DNA from: JAMXLG01 sp963765935
Lineage (GTDB): Bacteria; Vulcanimicrobiota; Vulcanimicrobiia; Vulcanimicrobiales; Vulcanimicrobiaceae
Reading direction: 5' to 3'
Length of the DNA: 64,000 nt
Assembly (NCBI GenBank): GCA_963765935.1
Contig: CAVXXX010000004.1
Location: 301,957-365,956, forward strand
The notes under the pieces: model-generated
Told to the model about the DNA's origin: nothing
Databases searched by the model: none
What the model saw: only the letters and a program-made list of their open reading frames with translations
Shown here: piece after piece, positions 51,786-58,563 of the stretch
Layout of the letters: each line of letters starts with the position of its first letter
How positions within the stretch are numbered: position 1 is the stretch's first letter
Program-made: the position numbers and the translations under genes

Positions 51786-53026
51786 TTCCAGGCCACGCGC
51801 GCGAGAACGACGGAATGCTGACCGTCGGCGGCATGCGCGCCGATATTCTCGCGCAGCGATATGGAACGCCGGCGCTGGTACTCGATTTGGAGGTGTTCGA
51901 CTCATCGCTCGCGGCGATGCTCGATGCAGCGAGCACGCACGGTATTCGTGTTTCGTACGCCGCAAAGGCGCTGCTCGTCACGGCACTTGCAAAGCGCCTG
52001 CAACGCTCGAACGTCGGCTTGGACGTCGCATCGCTCGGCGAATTGATCACCGCGGAACGCGGCGGGATTGAATCGTCACGCATTACGTTGCATGGCGCCG
52101 GAAAGACCAACGACGAAATCGAGGCGGCGTTTGTCGGGCGGGTGGGACGTCTCGTTGTTGACTCCGTCGATGAGCTGCGGCAGATCGTTGCATTATCGCG
52201 CGGCCGGCCGCTCGAGATTCTGCTGCGTATAAATACCGGGATCGAAGCGCACACCCATGAGTTCGTACGAACCGCCGGCGACGATTCGAAGTTCGGCCTC
52301 GCACCCCGCGACGAACCTTCGGCGCTCGAACTCCTTCGAATCAATCCGGAGCTGACTTTACGCGGGGTGCACGCGCATATCGGCTCGCAAATCTTCGATG
52401 AAGAGCCGTACGTTGCCAACGCGCAAGTACTACTCGAGACGTTGCAACGCTATCGCTCCAGCGGATTTAGCGCAGTGGACACGCTCGTTGTCGGCGGCGG
52501 CTTCGGCGTGCAAATGCACCCCGAGTCGCCCGATGAGCCGGTTGATGTTGCGGCGATACTCTCCGCTGCGGCGAGCATCATTCCGCGTGACGTTAAGCTC
52601 GAAATCGAACCGGGACGCGCGGTGATCGCCGCCGCCGGCACCTCGCTGTATCGCGTGGTGGCGATCAAACGGTACGCGAAACGAACCTTTGCGATCGTTG
52701 ACGGGAGTATGGCCGATAATCCGCGTCCGGCGCTCTACGGAGCGTACCATCACGTCGTTCCGGTGCGCGCCTCGAGCACGCGTTATCATCCGGTTACGGT
52801 CTGCGGCCGCTCCTGCGAAAACGATGAATTGGCCGACGCGCCGCTTCCTGAGGATCTGTCCGCCGGCGATCTACTGGCATTTTGCACGACCGGCGCATAC
52901 ACGTACTCGATGGCAAGCAACTACAACCGTTTTCCCCGTCCGCCGATCATCGCGATCGAGGGCGGCGAGACGACGTTGTGGACCCGGCGCGAATCAGTCA
53001 ACGACGTGATTCGTAATGATGTCTAG
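51782..53026 (+). CDS. lysA: Diaminopimelate decarboxylase
   Basis: A 414-aa fold-type III PLP enzyme making lysine from meso-diaminopimelate. PLP lysine in VSYAAKALLVTALA; VGLDVASLGEL; HGAGKTNDEIEAA; GVHAHIGSQIFDE; VVGGGFGVQM; EIEPGRAVIAAAG; and the substrate-binding CGRSCENDEL with GAYTYSMASNYN. GTG 51782 overlaps the manA stop (GTGA), favouring it over ATG 51815. The ends of these proteins are complete. Part of a tight four-gene run of core metabolism. Confidence 0.93.
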   Translation: MIPGHARENDGMLTVGGMRADILAQRYGTPALVLDLEVFDSSLAAMLDAASTHGIRVSYAAKALLVTALAKRLQRSNVGLDVASLGELITAERGGIESSRITLHGAGKTNDEIEAAFVGRVGRLVVDSVDELRQIVALSRGRPLEILLRINTGIEAHTHEFVRTAGDDSKFGLAPRDEPSALELLRINPELTLRGVHAHIGSQIFDEEPYVANAQVLLETLQRYRSSGFSAVDTLVVGGGFGVQMHPESPDEPVDVAAILSAAASIIPRDVKLEIEPGRAVIAAAGTSLYRVVAIKRYAKRTFAIVDGSMADNPRPALYGAYHHVVPVRASSTRYHPVTVCGRSCENDELADAPLPEDLSAGDLLAFCTTGAYTYSMASNYNRFPRPPIIAIEGGETTLWTRRESVNDVIRNDV

Positions 53027-53063
53027 GGCATCCGGCGAGGCGCGAGCGGCGTTCTTTAGGTGT

Positions 53064-53537
53064 ATGAAGACTCAAACGGCAACCTTTGCGGCCGGCTGCT
53101 TCTGGAGCGTCGAAGCCGCCTTCGCTCAAATGCCAGGCGTCGTCGATGCCGTTTCCGGCTACACCGGGGGAGCCACCGAGAACCCAACGTACCAGCAAGT
53201 TTGCACCGATAAAACCGGCCACGTCGAGGCGGTCGAAGTAACGTTCGATCCGTCGAACGTGAGTTACGAGCAATTGCTCGACGTGTTTTGGAAAATCCAC
53301 GACCCGACGCAGATGAACCGTCAAGGTCCGGACATCGGCTCCCAATATCGCTCGGCGATTTTTACCCATTCGCCCGAACAAGAGGCCGCTGCGAGAGCGT
53401 CGCGCGACGAGCAGCAGAAAGCCCGTAACGCGGCGATCGCAACACGAATTGAGCCCGCGCAGAAATTCTATCGTGCGGAAGAGTATCACCAACGCTATTT
53501 TGAACGGCACGGCGTTTCGTGCGAAGTTCCGGTCTAA
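53064..53537 (+). CDS. msrA: Peptide methionine-(S)-sulfoxide reductase
   Basis: A 157-aa enzyme repairing oxidised methionine. Catalytic motif TFAAGCFWSVEAAFAQMPGV (Cys near residue 12), GYTGGATENPTYQQVCTDKTGHVEAVEVTFDP, FWKIHDPTQMNRQGPDIGSQYRSAIF and the C-terminal EEYHQRYFER. ATG 53064 starts right before the catalytic strand; the upstream open frame starting at 53016 overlaps lysA and is unneeded. Its stop overlaps the msrB start (TAATG). Confidence 0.94.
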   Translation: MKTQTATFAAGCFWSVEAAFAQMPGVVDAVSGYTGGATENPTYQQVCTDKTGHVEAVEVTFDPSNVSYEQLLDVFWKIHDPTQMNRQGPDIGSQYRSAIFTHSPEQEAAARASRDEQQKARNAAIATRIEPAQKFYRAEEYHQRYFERHGVSCEVPV

Positions 53538-54004
53538 TGCGCCGCACGCAATTCATCATCGCGCTCGGCGCCGCAGCGCTTACAACGGCAGCGGCGCGCG
53601 CGAACACGAGCTATGCGGTAACGCACACCGACGCCGAGTGGCGCAAGCTGCTGGGCAACGAGCGATATTACATTTTGCGAGAGAACGGAACGGAGCCGGC
53701 ATTCTCCAGTCCGTTAATCAAAGAAACGCGCCCCGGCATCTATCATTGCGCCGGATGCGATCAAGCGCTGTTCAGCTCGAAGACAAAATATGATAGCGGC
53801 GACGGATGGCCCTCGTTTTGGAACGTCCTTCCCAACGTTACGGCGACGAGGAAGGACTACGAACTCGCGCTCGAGCCGCGCACGGAAATCCACTGCATGC
53901 GTTGCGGCGGCCATCTTGGGCATATATTCGATGACGGCCCAGCGCCGACGCATCTCCGCTACTGCATCGATGGTCTCGCTCTCCGATTCATCGCTCAAAC
54001 GTAG
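53537..54004 (+). CDS. msrB: Peptide methionine-(R)-sulfoxide reductase, exported
   Basis: A 155-aa enzyme coupled to msrA by TAATG overlap. The N-terminus MRRTQFIIALGAAALTTAAARA is a signal peptide of twin-arginine appearance. The catalytic domain has zinc Cys pairs CAGC and CMRCGG, GDGWPSFWNV, and the nucleophile Cys in LRYCIDGLALRF. An exported MsrB next to a cytoplasmic MsrA gives the pair two compartments. Complete C-terminus. Confidence 0.93.
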   Translation: MRRTQFIIALGAAALTTAAARANTSYAVTHTDAEWRKLLGNERYYILRENGTEPAFSSPLIKETRPGIYHCAGCDQALFSSKTKYDSGDGWPSFWNVLPNVTATRKDYELALEPRTEIHCMRCGGHLGHIFDDGPAPTHLRYCIDGLALRFIAQT

Positions 54005-54024
54005 GCTTGACCGCCTAATCCGGG

Positions 54025-54030
54025 TACAAG
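54025..54030 (+). promoter_or_regulatory. Putative -10 element TACAAG
   Basis: TACAAG is 6 nt before ATG 54037, in the same 14-bp string AATCCGGGTACAAG that precedes the antiporter start at 4797. Confidence 0.5.
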
Positions 54031-54036
54031 CAGGGC

Positions 54037-55026
54037 ATGGTTGCCCTGCCGCGTTTCATTCAAATCGAGCCCGTCGGCGAATGTAACTTCCGTTGCCGGA
54101 TGTGTCCGATTCAATTCCGTCGCGATGGGCGGCCTTATGGACCGCCCGCGTTTATGGAATTCGATTTATTTACGCGCATTATCGATCAATTTCCGGACTT
54201 GCGCGAGATGCAACTCCAAGGATTGGGTGAGCCGCTGATGCATCCGCGGTTCTTCGATATGGTCCGCTACGCGACGGCGCGAGGCATTAGGGTGGCGGTC
54301 AACACGAATCTCTCATTTATCACCCAAAAAGCAGCGGCAGCCTGCGTCGAGAGCGGTCTTGCGCGCGTGCACGCTTCGCTCGACGGCGCAACGAAGGACA
54401 CGTACGAATACATACGCGTGCGCGGCAACCACGAGAAGTCGATTCGCAATCTTCAGCGGCTCCTCTCGGAACGAACGTCGCGAAATTCACGTACTCCATA
54501 TGTGGAGATCGTAGCGGTCGCGATGCGCGAGAACCTTGAAGAACTTCCCCAGTTAGTCGCGCAAGCGGTGGAATATGGCGTTGATGCGGTGAGCGTGCAG
54601 CATCTCTGTCACGACTTCGGCGAAGCGTCGCTTCCCGCAGACTATCGCCCCATGCGCGAGTTCGTCGATGCGCAGACGTTGCTTCACGAGGATCCCGAGC
54701 GCGTCGACGCCGCATTCGCAACAGCGCGTCGTGTTGCGGAGGACCGCGGGATGCCGTTGCGATTGCCCGATCTGAAGGAACGGCCGCGACGCGACCCACG
54801 CGGATGCGGGTGGCCGAGCACCGGCGCGTATTTCAGTTACCGCGGCGATATCATGCCGTGTTGCATGATCTCGACTCCAGACCGTATGAACTTTGGCAAC
54901 GTCCGTGATGAGCCGTTCGCACGCACGTGGAACGGCGTTCGCTATCAGCGCTTTCGCGCACAACTCGCCTCTGGCCAGCCGCCGGAAATTTGCAAATCAT
55001 GCGCGATCTACACCGGAACGTTCTAA
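54037..55026 (+). CDS. Radical SAM protein with SPASM-like C-terminus
   Basis: A 329-aa protein. The SAM-binding cluster is EPVGECNFRCRMCPIQF (CxxxCxxC, residues about 15-22); LQGLGEPLMHPRFF and VNTNLSFI follow, and then SLDGATKDTYEYIRVRGN. The C-terminus DIMPCCMIST, then NFGNVRDEPFARTWNGVRYQRF and ICKSCAI is a SPASM-type auxiliary cluster domain with at least four Cys. Enzymes of this type modify peptides or small molecules; no precursor peptide gene is visible nearby. The 3' end overlaps the next start by 28 nt. Confidence 0.9.
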   Translation: MVALPRFIQIEPVGECNFRCRMCPIQFRRDGRPYGPPAFMEFDLFTRIIDQFPDLREMQLQGLGEPLMHPRFFDMVRYATARGIRVAVNTNLSFITQKAAAACVESGLARVHASLDGATKDTYEYIRVRGNHEKSIRNLQRLLSERTSRNSRTPYVEIVAVAMRENLEELPQLVAQAVEYGVDAVSVQHLCHDFGEASLPADYRPMREFVDAQTLLHEDPERVDAAFATARRVAEDRGMPLRLPDLKERPRRDPRGCGWPSTGAYFSYRGDIMPCCMISTPDRMNFGNVRDEPFARTWNGVRYQRFRAQLASGQPPEICKSCAIYTGTF

Positions 55027-55661
55027 GCCTTCACCTCACCGTGCTCGGGGACAGCCTGGGATACGGAACCGGAGCATCGACACCGGCGAACGGATTCGCG
55101 CAGATTATCTATCGTGCGCTGGCCCGCCACGCCGTGGAACATTCATTTACGAATTTGAGCGTTCCCGGTGCGACGATGAACGACGTGGCGATGTTTCAGG
55201 TATCACGGATTCCGGCGCGAATCGACGCGTTGCTCTTAGTAGCCGGCGCAAACGACGTGCCGAACGTGAGCGATCCCATGATTTTCGCCGAGCAATACGG
55301 GCGGCTCTTGGGGCGCATCCGCGCCGCGGCTCCGCTCGCGCACCTCTTCGTCACCGGAATCCCGAACATCGCGCTTACTCCCCACGTAGCGGATGATTCA
55401 AAACCGTTCGTCGCATCACTCTGCGAACTCTTGAGCGGATCGATGCGCGAGCAAGCGGCGACCCATCAAGCGACGTTCATCGACCTCTTTGCCATAACCA
55501 ATCTCGCCCACGGTCATGGGCTGCGATATCTCGCTGAAGATAGCTTCCATCCATCGGATCGTGGCTATGCACTGATCGCGCGCGGCGCATTTCCGGTGAT
55601 GGAAGCGGTTCTTCTGCACAACGACGTAGCAGCCGATTCGGACGAAATCACCGGCGCATAG
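54999..55661 (+). CDS. SGNH/GDSL-type hydrolase
   Basis: A 220-aa protein. The GDSL block LTVLGDSLGYGTGAS is near the start (Ser about residue 18), followed by GAND (block III, VAGANDVPNVS) and the catalytic pair DSFHPSDRGYALIA near residue 190. These are esterases or lipases with broad specificity, cytoplasmic here since no signal peptide is seen. ATG 54999 overlaps the radical SAM gene; a GTG just before LGDS is a possible alternative. The coupling suggests the hydrolase acts in the same pathway as the radical SAM enzyme. Confidence 0.85.
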   Translation: MRDLHRNVLSLHLTVLGDSLGYGTGASTPANGFAQIIYRALARHAVEHSFTNLSVPGATMNDVAMFQVSRIPARIDALLLVAGANDVPNVSDPMIFAEQYGRLLGRIRAAAPLAHLFVTGIPNIALTPHVADDSKPFVASLCELLSGSMREQAATHQATFIDLFAITNLAHGHGLRYLAEDSFHPSDRGYALIARGAFPVMEAVLLHNDVAADSDEITGA

Positions 55662-55667
55662 CCGGCA

Positions 55668-56828
55668 TTATCGCGCGCGCTCGATCGGCGTCGTCCACCA
55701 GAGCATGTATCGAAAACTCGCTTTACTCCCTTGCGCGAACGCAGCCTCCGTATAGAAATGAACGAAGCGCGCGACGTGATATTCGAAGTCGACGTTTCCC
55801 GATTGCACCTGATTCCCCAAACCGTCGTTCGTGCGCTCGTACCTCATTGAAAATAACCCGTTCTGGTGGAACGCCGTTTGGTACAACTCGAACGTAAGGG
55901 CATTGCCCGCTGCGGCACCAAGTCGCGGGCCAGGATTGCCGTCGAATGTGTCTTGGTAGATCGCAAAGATCCCCGGCATCTCTCGCTGTGGGTCGCGTTG
56001 GACGTATGCCGCGACGGAATAATACTGGTCCGCGCCCCCTTCTTGTAGCGGGAAGCTTCCGCGCGAACCAAACGTGCCGAACTCGAACGATGTGCGTTGA
56101 GCCGACACATGCGCGAGCTTCCACTGAAACGTCTTATCTGTGTCATTCGCAAAATCGCTCGCGCCTCCCAAGTCGGCGTTCGATCCCAACCATCCCGCTT
56201 CCGCATCAACGGATCCGTGTACGTACGCGAGCCGGCTTCCCCAGCGGTTTGCGTCGAGCTGATACTGATGCTCGCCGACCGTCATCTCCGCGCTCGCAAA
56301 ATTCGATAAGTCGAACCATTGACTAAACGGCGACGGCGCCGGCGCTTCGATCTTGCCCGCAAAGAGGTGACCGGTATGTGCGAAGAGGCCGTTGTACGCA
56401 ACCCACGCCGTATCGAGACCGCCCGGCACGTTGTCCTGCACGAGCCACTGCTGAATGTGATACGAAAAATCGCCTGCGAGCCCGACAGCGTGAAGCGCAA
56501 CGTTACCGGTCTGAAGCTTCGAACCGCCTTGCTGTTGTGAATCGAACACCGGACTGAATCCAATCCAGACCGGCGCAGACCGGCGCAACACTTGGTGGTC
56601 GAGAATCGCATAACCACTGCGCTGAACGGAGCGCCCGTAGCTATTGAGCGCCGGTACTTGCGTGTGGCAAAGGGTGCAGTTTGCGCTATATGACTGTGCG
56701 AAGGGCGGCATTGCAGCGGCCGGCATTGCTGCAACGAACCCGCACGCCACGAATGCCGCGCAAGCAGCAGCCCTCGCTATCCCTCGACGTGTACGGTGAG
56801 CGTCATCGAATCGTGGTTCTGTCCGCAT
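55668..56828 (-). CDS. Mono-heme protein with outer-membrane barrel-like C-terminal domain
   Basis: A 386-aa exported protein. The signal peptide (RTRRGIARAAACAAFVACGF to PAAAM) leads to a single c-type haem motif, SANCTLCHTQVPALNSYGRS (CxxCH, about residues 51-55). The rest (about 90-386) is aromatic- and glycine-rich with alternating strands, ending in FVHFYTEAAFAQGSKASFRY, as in outer-membrane barrels. Start ATG 56828 overlaps the upstream cupredoxin by 52 nt. The pairing with a CuA-like protein suggests electron transfer at the outer membrane, as inference only. Confidence 0.8.
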   Translation of the reverse strand: MRTEPRFDDAHRTRRGIARAAACAAFVACGFVAAMPAAAMPPFAQSYSANCTLCHTQVPALNSYGRSVQRSGYAILDHQVLRRSAPVWIGFSPVFDSQQQGGSKLQTGNVALHAVGLAGDFSYHIQQWLVQDNVPGGLDTAWVAYNGLFAHTGHLFAGKIEAPAPSPFSQWFDLSNFASAEMTVGEHQYQLDANRWGSRLAYVHGSVDAEAGWLGSNADLGGASDFANDTDKTFQWKLAHVSAQRTSFEFGTFGSRGSFPLQEGGADQYYSVAAYVQRDPQREMPGIFAIYQDTFDGNPGPRLGAAAGNALTFELYQTAFHQNGLFSMRYERTNDGLGNQVQSGNVDFEYHVARFVHFYTEAAFAQGSKASFRYMLWWTTPIERAR

Positions 56829-57118
56829 ACGATCTCACACCGTAAGACGTAGGTTCCATCCTCGGACGGGGTCACGTCGATCGTGACATCTTTATCGGGC
56901 GAAAGGATGGTCTTCGGAATTCCGAGCGCGTCCGATTCTATTGCATGCACGCCCTGCGTGTGCGTAAAGACGAGCTTGGTCGTGACGCCGCGATGAAGTG
57001 TGATCGTCGACGGCGCGAAGGTGCTGGGCACGGCGGTAATGGTAACCGCATCGGGGGTATTGTCCGCAACCGTCGCATACGCAGTTGCAAGAACAATCGG
57101 TAGCAGTACGGGAAACAT
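56777..57118 (-). CDS. Cupredoxin with CuA-like ligand set
   Basis: A 113-aa protein with signal peptide MFPVLLPIVLATAYATVA. The C-terminal motif CEIVCGQNHDSM (Cys-x3-Cys-x3-His-x2-Met, residues about 94-105), together with the upstream His in GVHAIES, is the full ligand set of a binuclear CuA centre as in cytochrome oxidase subunit II and nitrous oxide reductase. The rest is a small cupredoxin barrel, with no membrane helix or oxidase subunit. TAGCAT lies 6 nt before ATG. An electron carrier to the neighbouring haem protein is likely. Confidence 0.87.
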   Translation of the reverse strand: MFPVLLPIVLATAYATVADNTPDAVTITAVPSTFAPSTITLHRGVTTKLVFTHTQGVHAIESDALGIPKTILSPDKDVTIDVTPSEDGTYVLRCEIVCGQNHDSMTLTVHVEG

Positions 57119-57124
57119 GCGCGG

Positions 57125-57130
57125 ATGCTA
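57125..57130 (-). promoter_or_regulatory. Putative -10 element TAGCAT
   Basis: TAGCAT is exactly 6 nt before ATG 57118 on the reverse strand. A small inverted repeat, GTTCAGA (57133-57139) and TCTGAAC (57151-57157), lies just upstream and could be an operator. Confidence 0.5.
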
Positions 57131-57157
57131 GAGTTCAGAAATGAATAGAATCTGAAC

Positions 57158-57183
57158 GATCCTTCGACAAGAACAGGATACAG
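57158..57183. repeat. Degenerate REP-like element
   Basis: GATCCTTCGACAAGAACAGG is a variant of the element at 29532-29557, again in a non-coding position. Confidence 0.5.
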
Positions 57184-57215
57184 GACCTTTAAAATTCATA
57201 AAATTCAGCAAAAAA

Positions 57216-57242
57216 GAGGCCGCCGGCGATACCGGCGGCCTC
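57216..57242. terminator. Bidirectional rho-independent terminator
   Basis: An 11-bp perfect stem (GAGGCCGCCGG/CCGGCGGCCTC) with a 5-nt loop, flanked by A6 on the left and T3 on the right. It is strongest for the reverse strand, where it lies 34 nt after the end of the 57276-57610 gene. Confidence 0.88.
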
Positions 57243-57275
57243 TTTCTGTTTGTTCGTCTCGTTACTCTAGACTTA

Positions 57276-57610
57276 CTACGGTTGCAAATTGTCGCAGCCG
57301 TGGACTTTGTTCGACCATTCGCGCTGGATATAGAAGGCTTTTCCCGGGTCGGGATCCGTAATGGTTTCCGATAATTCGTGAGACCGTTGGCAGCACAAGT
57401 GATCGGGTCTGTGACGTCTTGGTAGGGCTCGAACGTGAAGAGCACCTCACCGACGTCGCTGAATGTTACGCTCGTATGGAATCCGCAGAACGCGGGGTTT
57501 GGACTGCCGTGGAAATTGTTGCACGCGCCGGCCGGCAAAATCGTGCCGGTGCTGCAATAATTGTGCGTCTTCGCGAAGGAAATACTGTAGATGTTTGTCA
57601 TTTTGCACAC
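57276..57610 (-). pseudogene. Remnant of a secreted Cys-rich protein, frame broken near 57395
   Basis: The first frame reads MTNIYSISFAKTHNYCSTGT, then ACNNFHGSPNPAFCGFHTSV and FEPYQDVTDPITC. From about 57395 a different frame continues as ETITDPDPGKAFYIQREWSN and KVHGCDNLQP, stopping at 57276. One base change would join them. There is no signal peptide or clear start, so it is probably the truncated C-terminal half of an exported protein with disulfides. The strong terminator follows 34 nt later. The family is not recognised. Confidence 0.55.
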
Positions 57611-57646
57611 GGGGTGAGATCGGTTTGTGCTTAAATTTCAGAGTTC

Positions 57647-57721
57647 CGTGAGACTGAACTCCCAAAAAATGGCCACATATCGTGAGACTGTTTCTGGAAT
57701 TTTCACATTTCGCGAGACTGA
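57647..57721 (+). repeat. Three spaced repeats, possible end of an IS21-like element
   Basis: CGTGAGACTGA (57647-57657), CGTGAGACTG (57681-57690) and CGCGAGACTGA (57711-57721) occur in direct orientation at 30-34 bp spacing. Multiple short terminal repeats of this kind are seen in the ends of IS21-family elements, where IstA binds. No transposase is present, so this would be a solo end or relic. Confidence 0.45.
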
Positions 57722-58023
57722 TTTCCTGGCCGGCTTTGGATCCGGGGCAGGATCGAAACCGCTAGCTCCAAGCCACCAGTGTCGCTGTCTCTGGATTGCA
57801 TCAGGAAAGGTTGTGCGATTGCCGGAGTTAGGCAGCCGTCGCATCACCTTCATGCTCGTTGAGACGTGTCATCGCCGACGCAAACGGGTTTGATGCCCGT
57901 TGGCGTTCACGCGTCTAACTAAGCCGAGCAGCAGCTGAAGAGGAATCAGCTGACGATCACTCAGCGGATTACGCCGGCCAATTTCGCATCGGCACGACCT
58001 TTCGCGACCAAAACTCGCGAATC
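57722..58023. other. Non-coding stretch, possible debris
   Basis: No gene is supported. The open frame across 57627-57893 has no family match and contains the repeats above. The sequence is GC-typical of the region. Confidence 0.4.
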
Positions 58024-58293
58024 TTGGCTTGTTCCGTGTATGTGCGTTTATCGATTAACGTCGTGCCGCCACAGGTTACATTTTCGAAGGTTGGAGAAGC
58101 TGAAACGCTGTCTTTCTCTGAGACAAACTACACTGGCTCCTGGAGTGCCAGCTCGACTGAACCTTCAGTAGTTAAATTTTTGAGTGTAAGCGGCAAGACT
58201 GTAGAACTTCAAGCCGTCGCAGCGGGCAAAGCGCGCGTGATCATCACGGACTCCAGGACGAACTACGTGGGAATCCCGGTAACCGTGCCTTAG
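58024..58293 (+). pseudogene. Ig-like domain fragment
   Basis: An 89-codon frame with only weak TTG/GTG starts. It reads VRLSINVVPPQVTFSKVGEA, TLSFSETNYTGSWSASSTEP and a TVELQAVAAGKARVIITDSR ending, the pattern of a bacterial Ig-like (BIG2-type) domain at the C-terminus of an adhesin. The frame stays open upstream to about 57922 without a proper start. It is probably the tail of a lost surface protein. Confidence 0.5.
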
Positions 58294-58563
58294 TCGTCGA
58301 CACCAGATACGGACTCGGAAGAGATCCCGGCTCTATTTCGCTTCGGTACTACGCCGGTAGGTTCCGATAATCAAAGATTATCGCGCGTCGATCAGCCGTC
58401 GGAGAAGAACTGAATCTGTTTTGAATCTGCTAGCTGGGGCTATATTCTAATAGTCCGAATGAACTACTGAAAATTCTTGACGTTTAGGAAGCAGGTATCC
58501 ACAGGCCTGCTTGCCCAATGAACGGCGACCGTCGTGTGGGCATTTTCTCGGCGCCTTAGAAAG
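58294..58563. other. Intergenic region with a hairpin
   Basis: No gene. AAGCAGG (58489-58495) and CCTGCTT (58506-58512) form a 7-bp hairpin with a 10-nt loop about 50 nt before the secretin start. It contains TATCCACA, also present before the RHS gene (60943-60950). Confidence 0.5.

Noticed and set aside
57735..57775. tRNA-like 3' end (GGGGCAGGATCGAAACC on + strand)
   Set aside because: The TΨC-like sequence has no complementary stem and no anticodon or D arm follows on the reverse strand; at most a chance resemblance.
58496..58503. DnaA box (TATCCACA) and origin of replication
   Set aside because: Single near-matches without a cluster, no dnaA or AT-rich unwinding region nearby.
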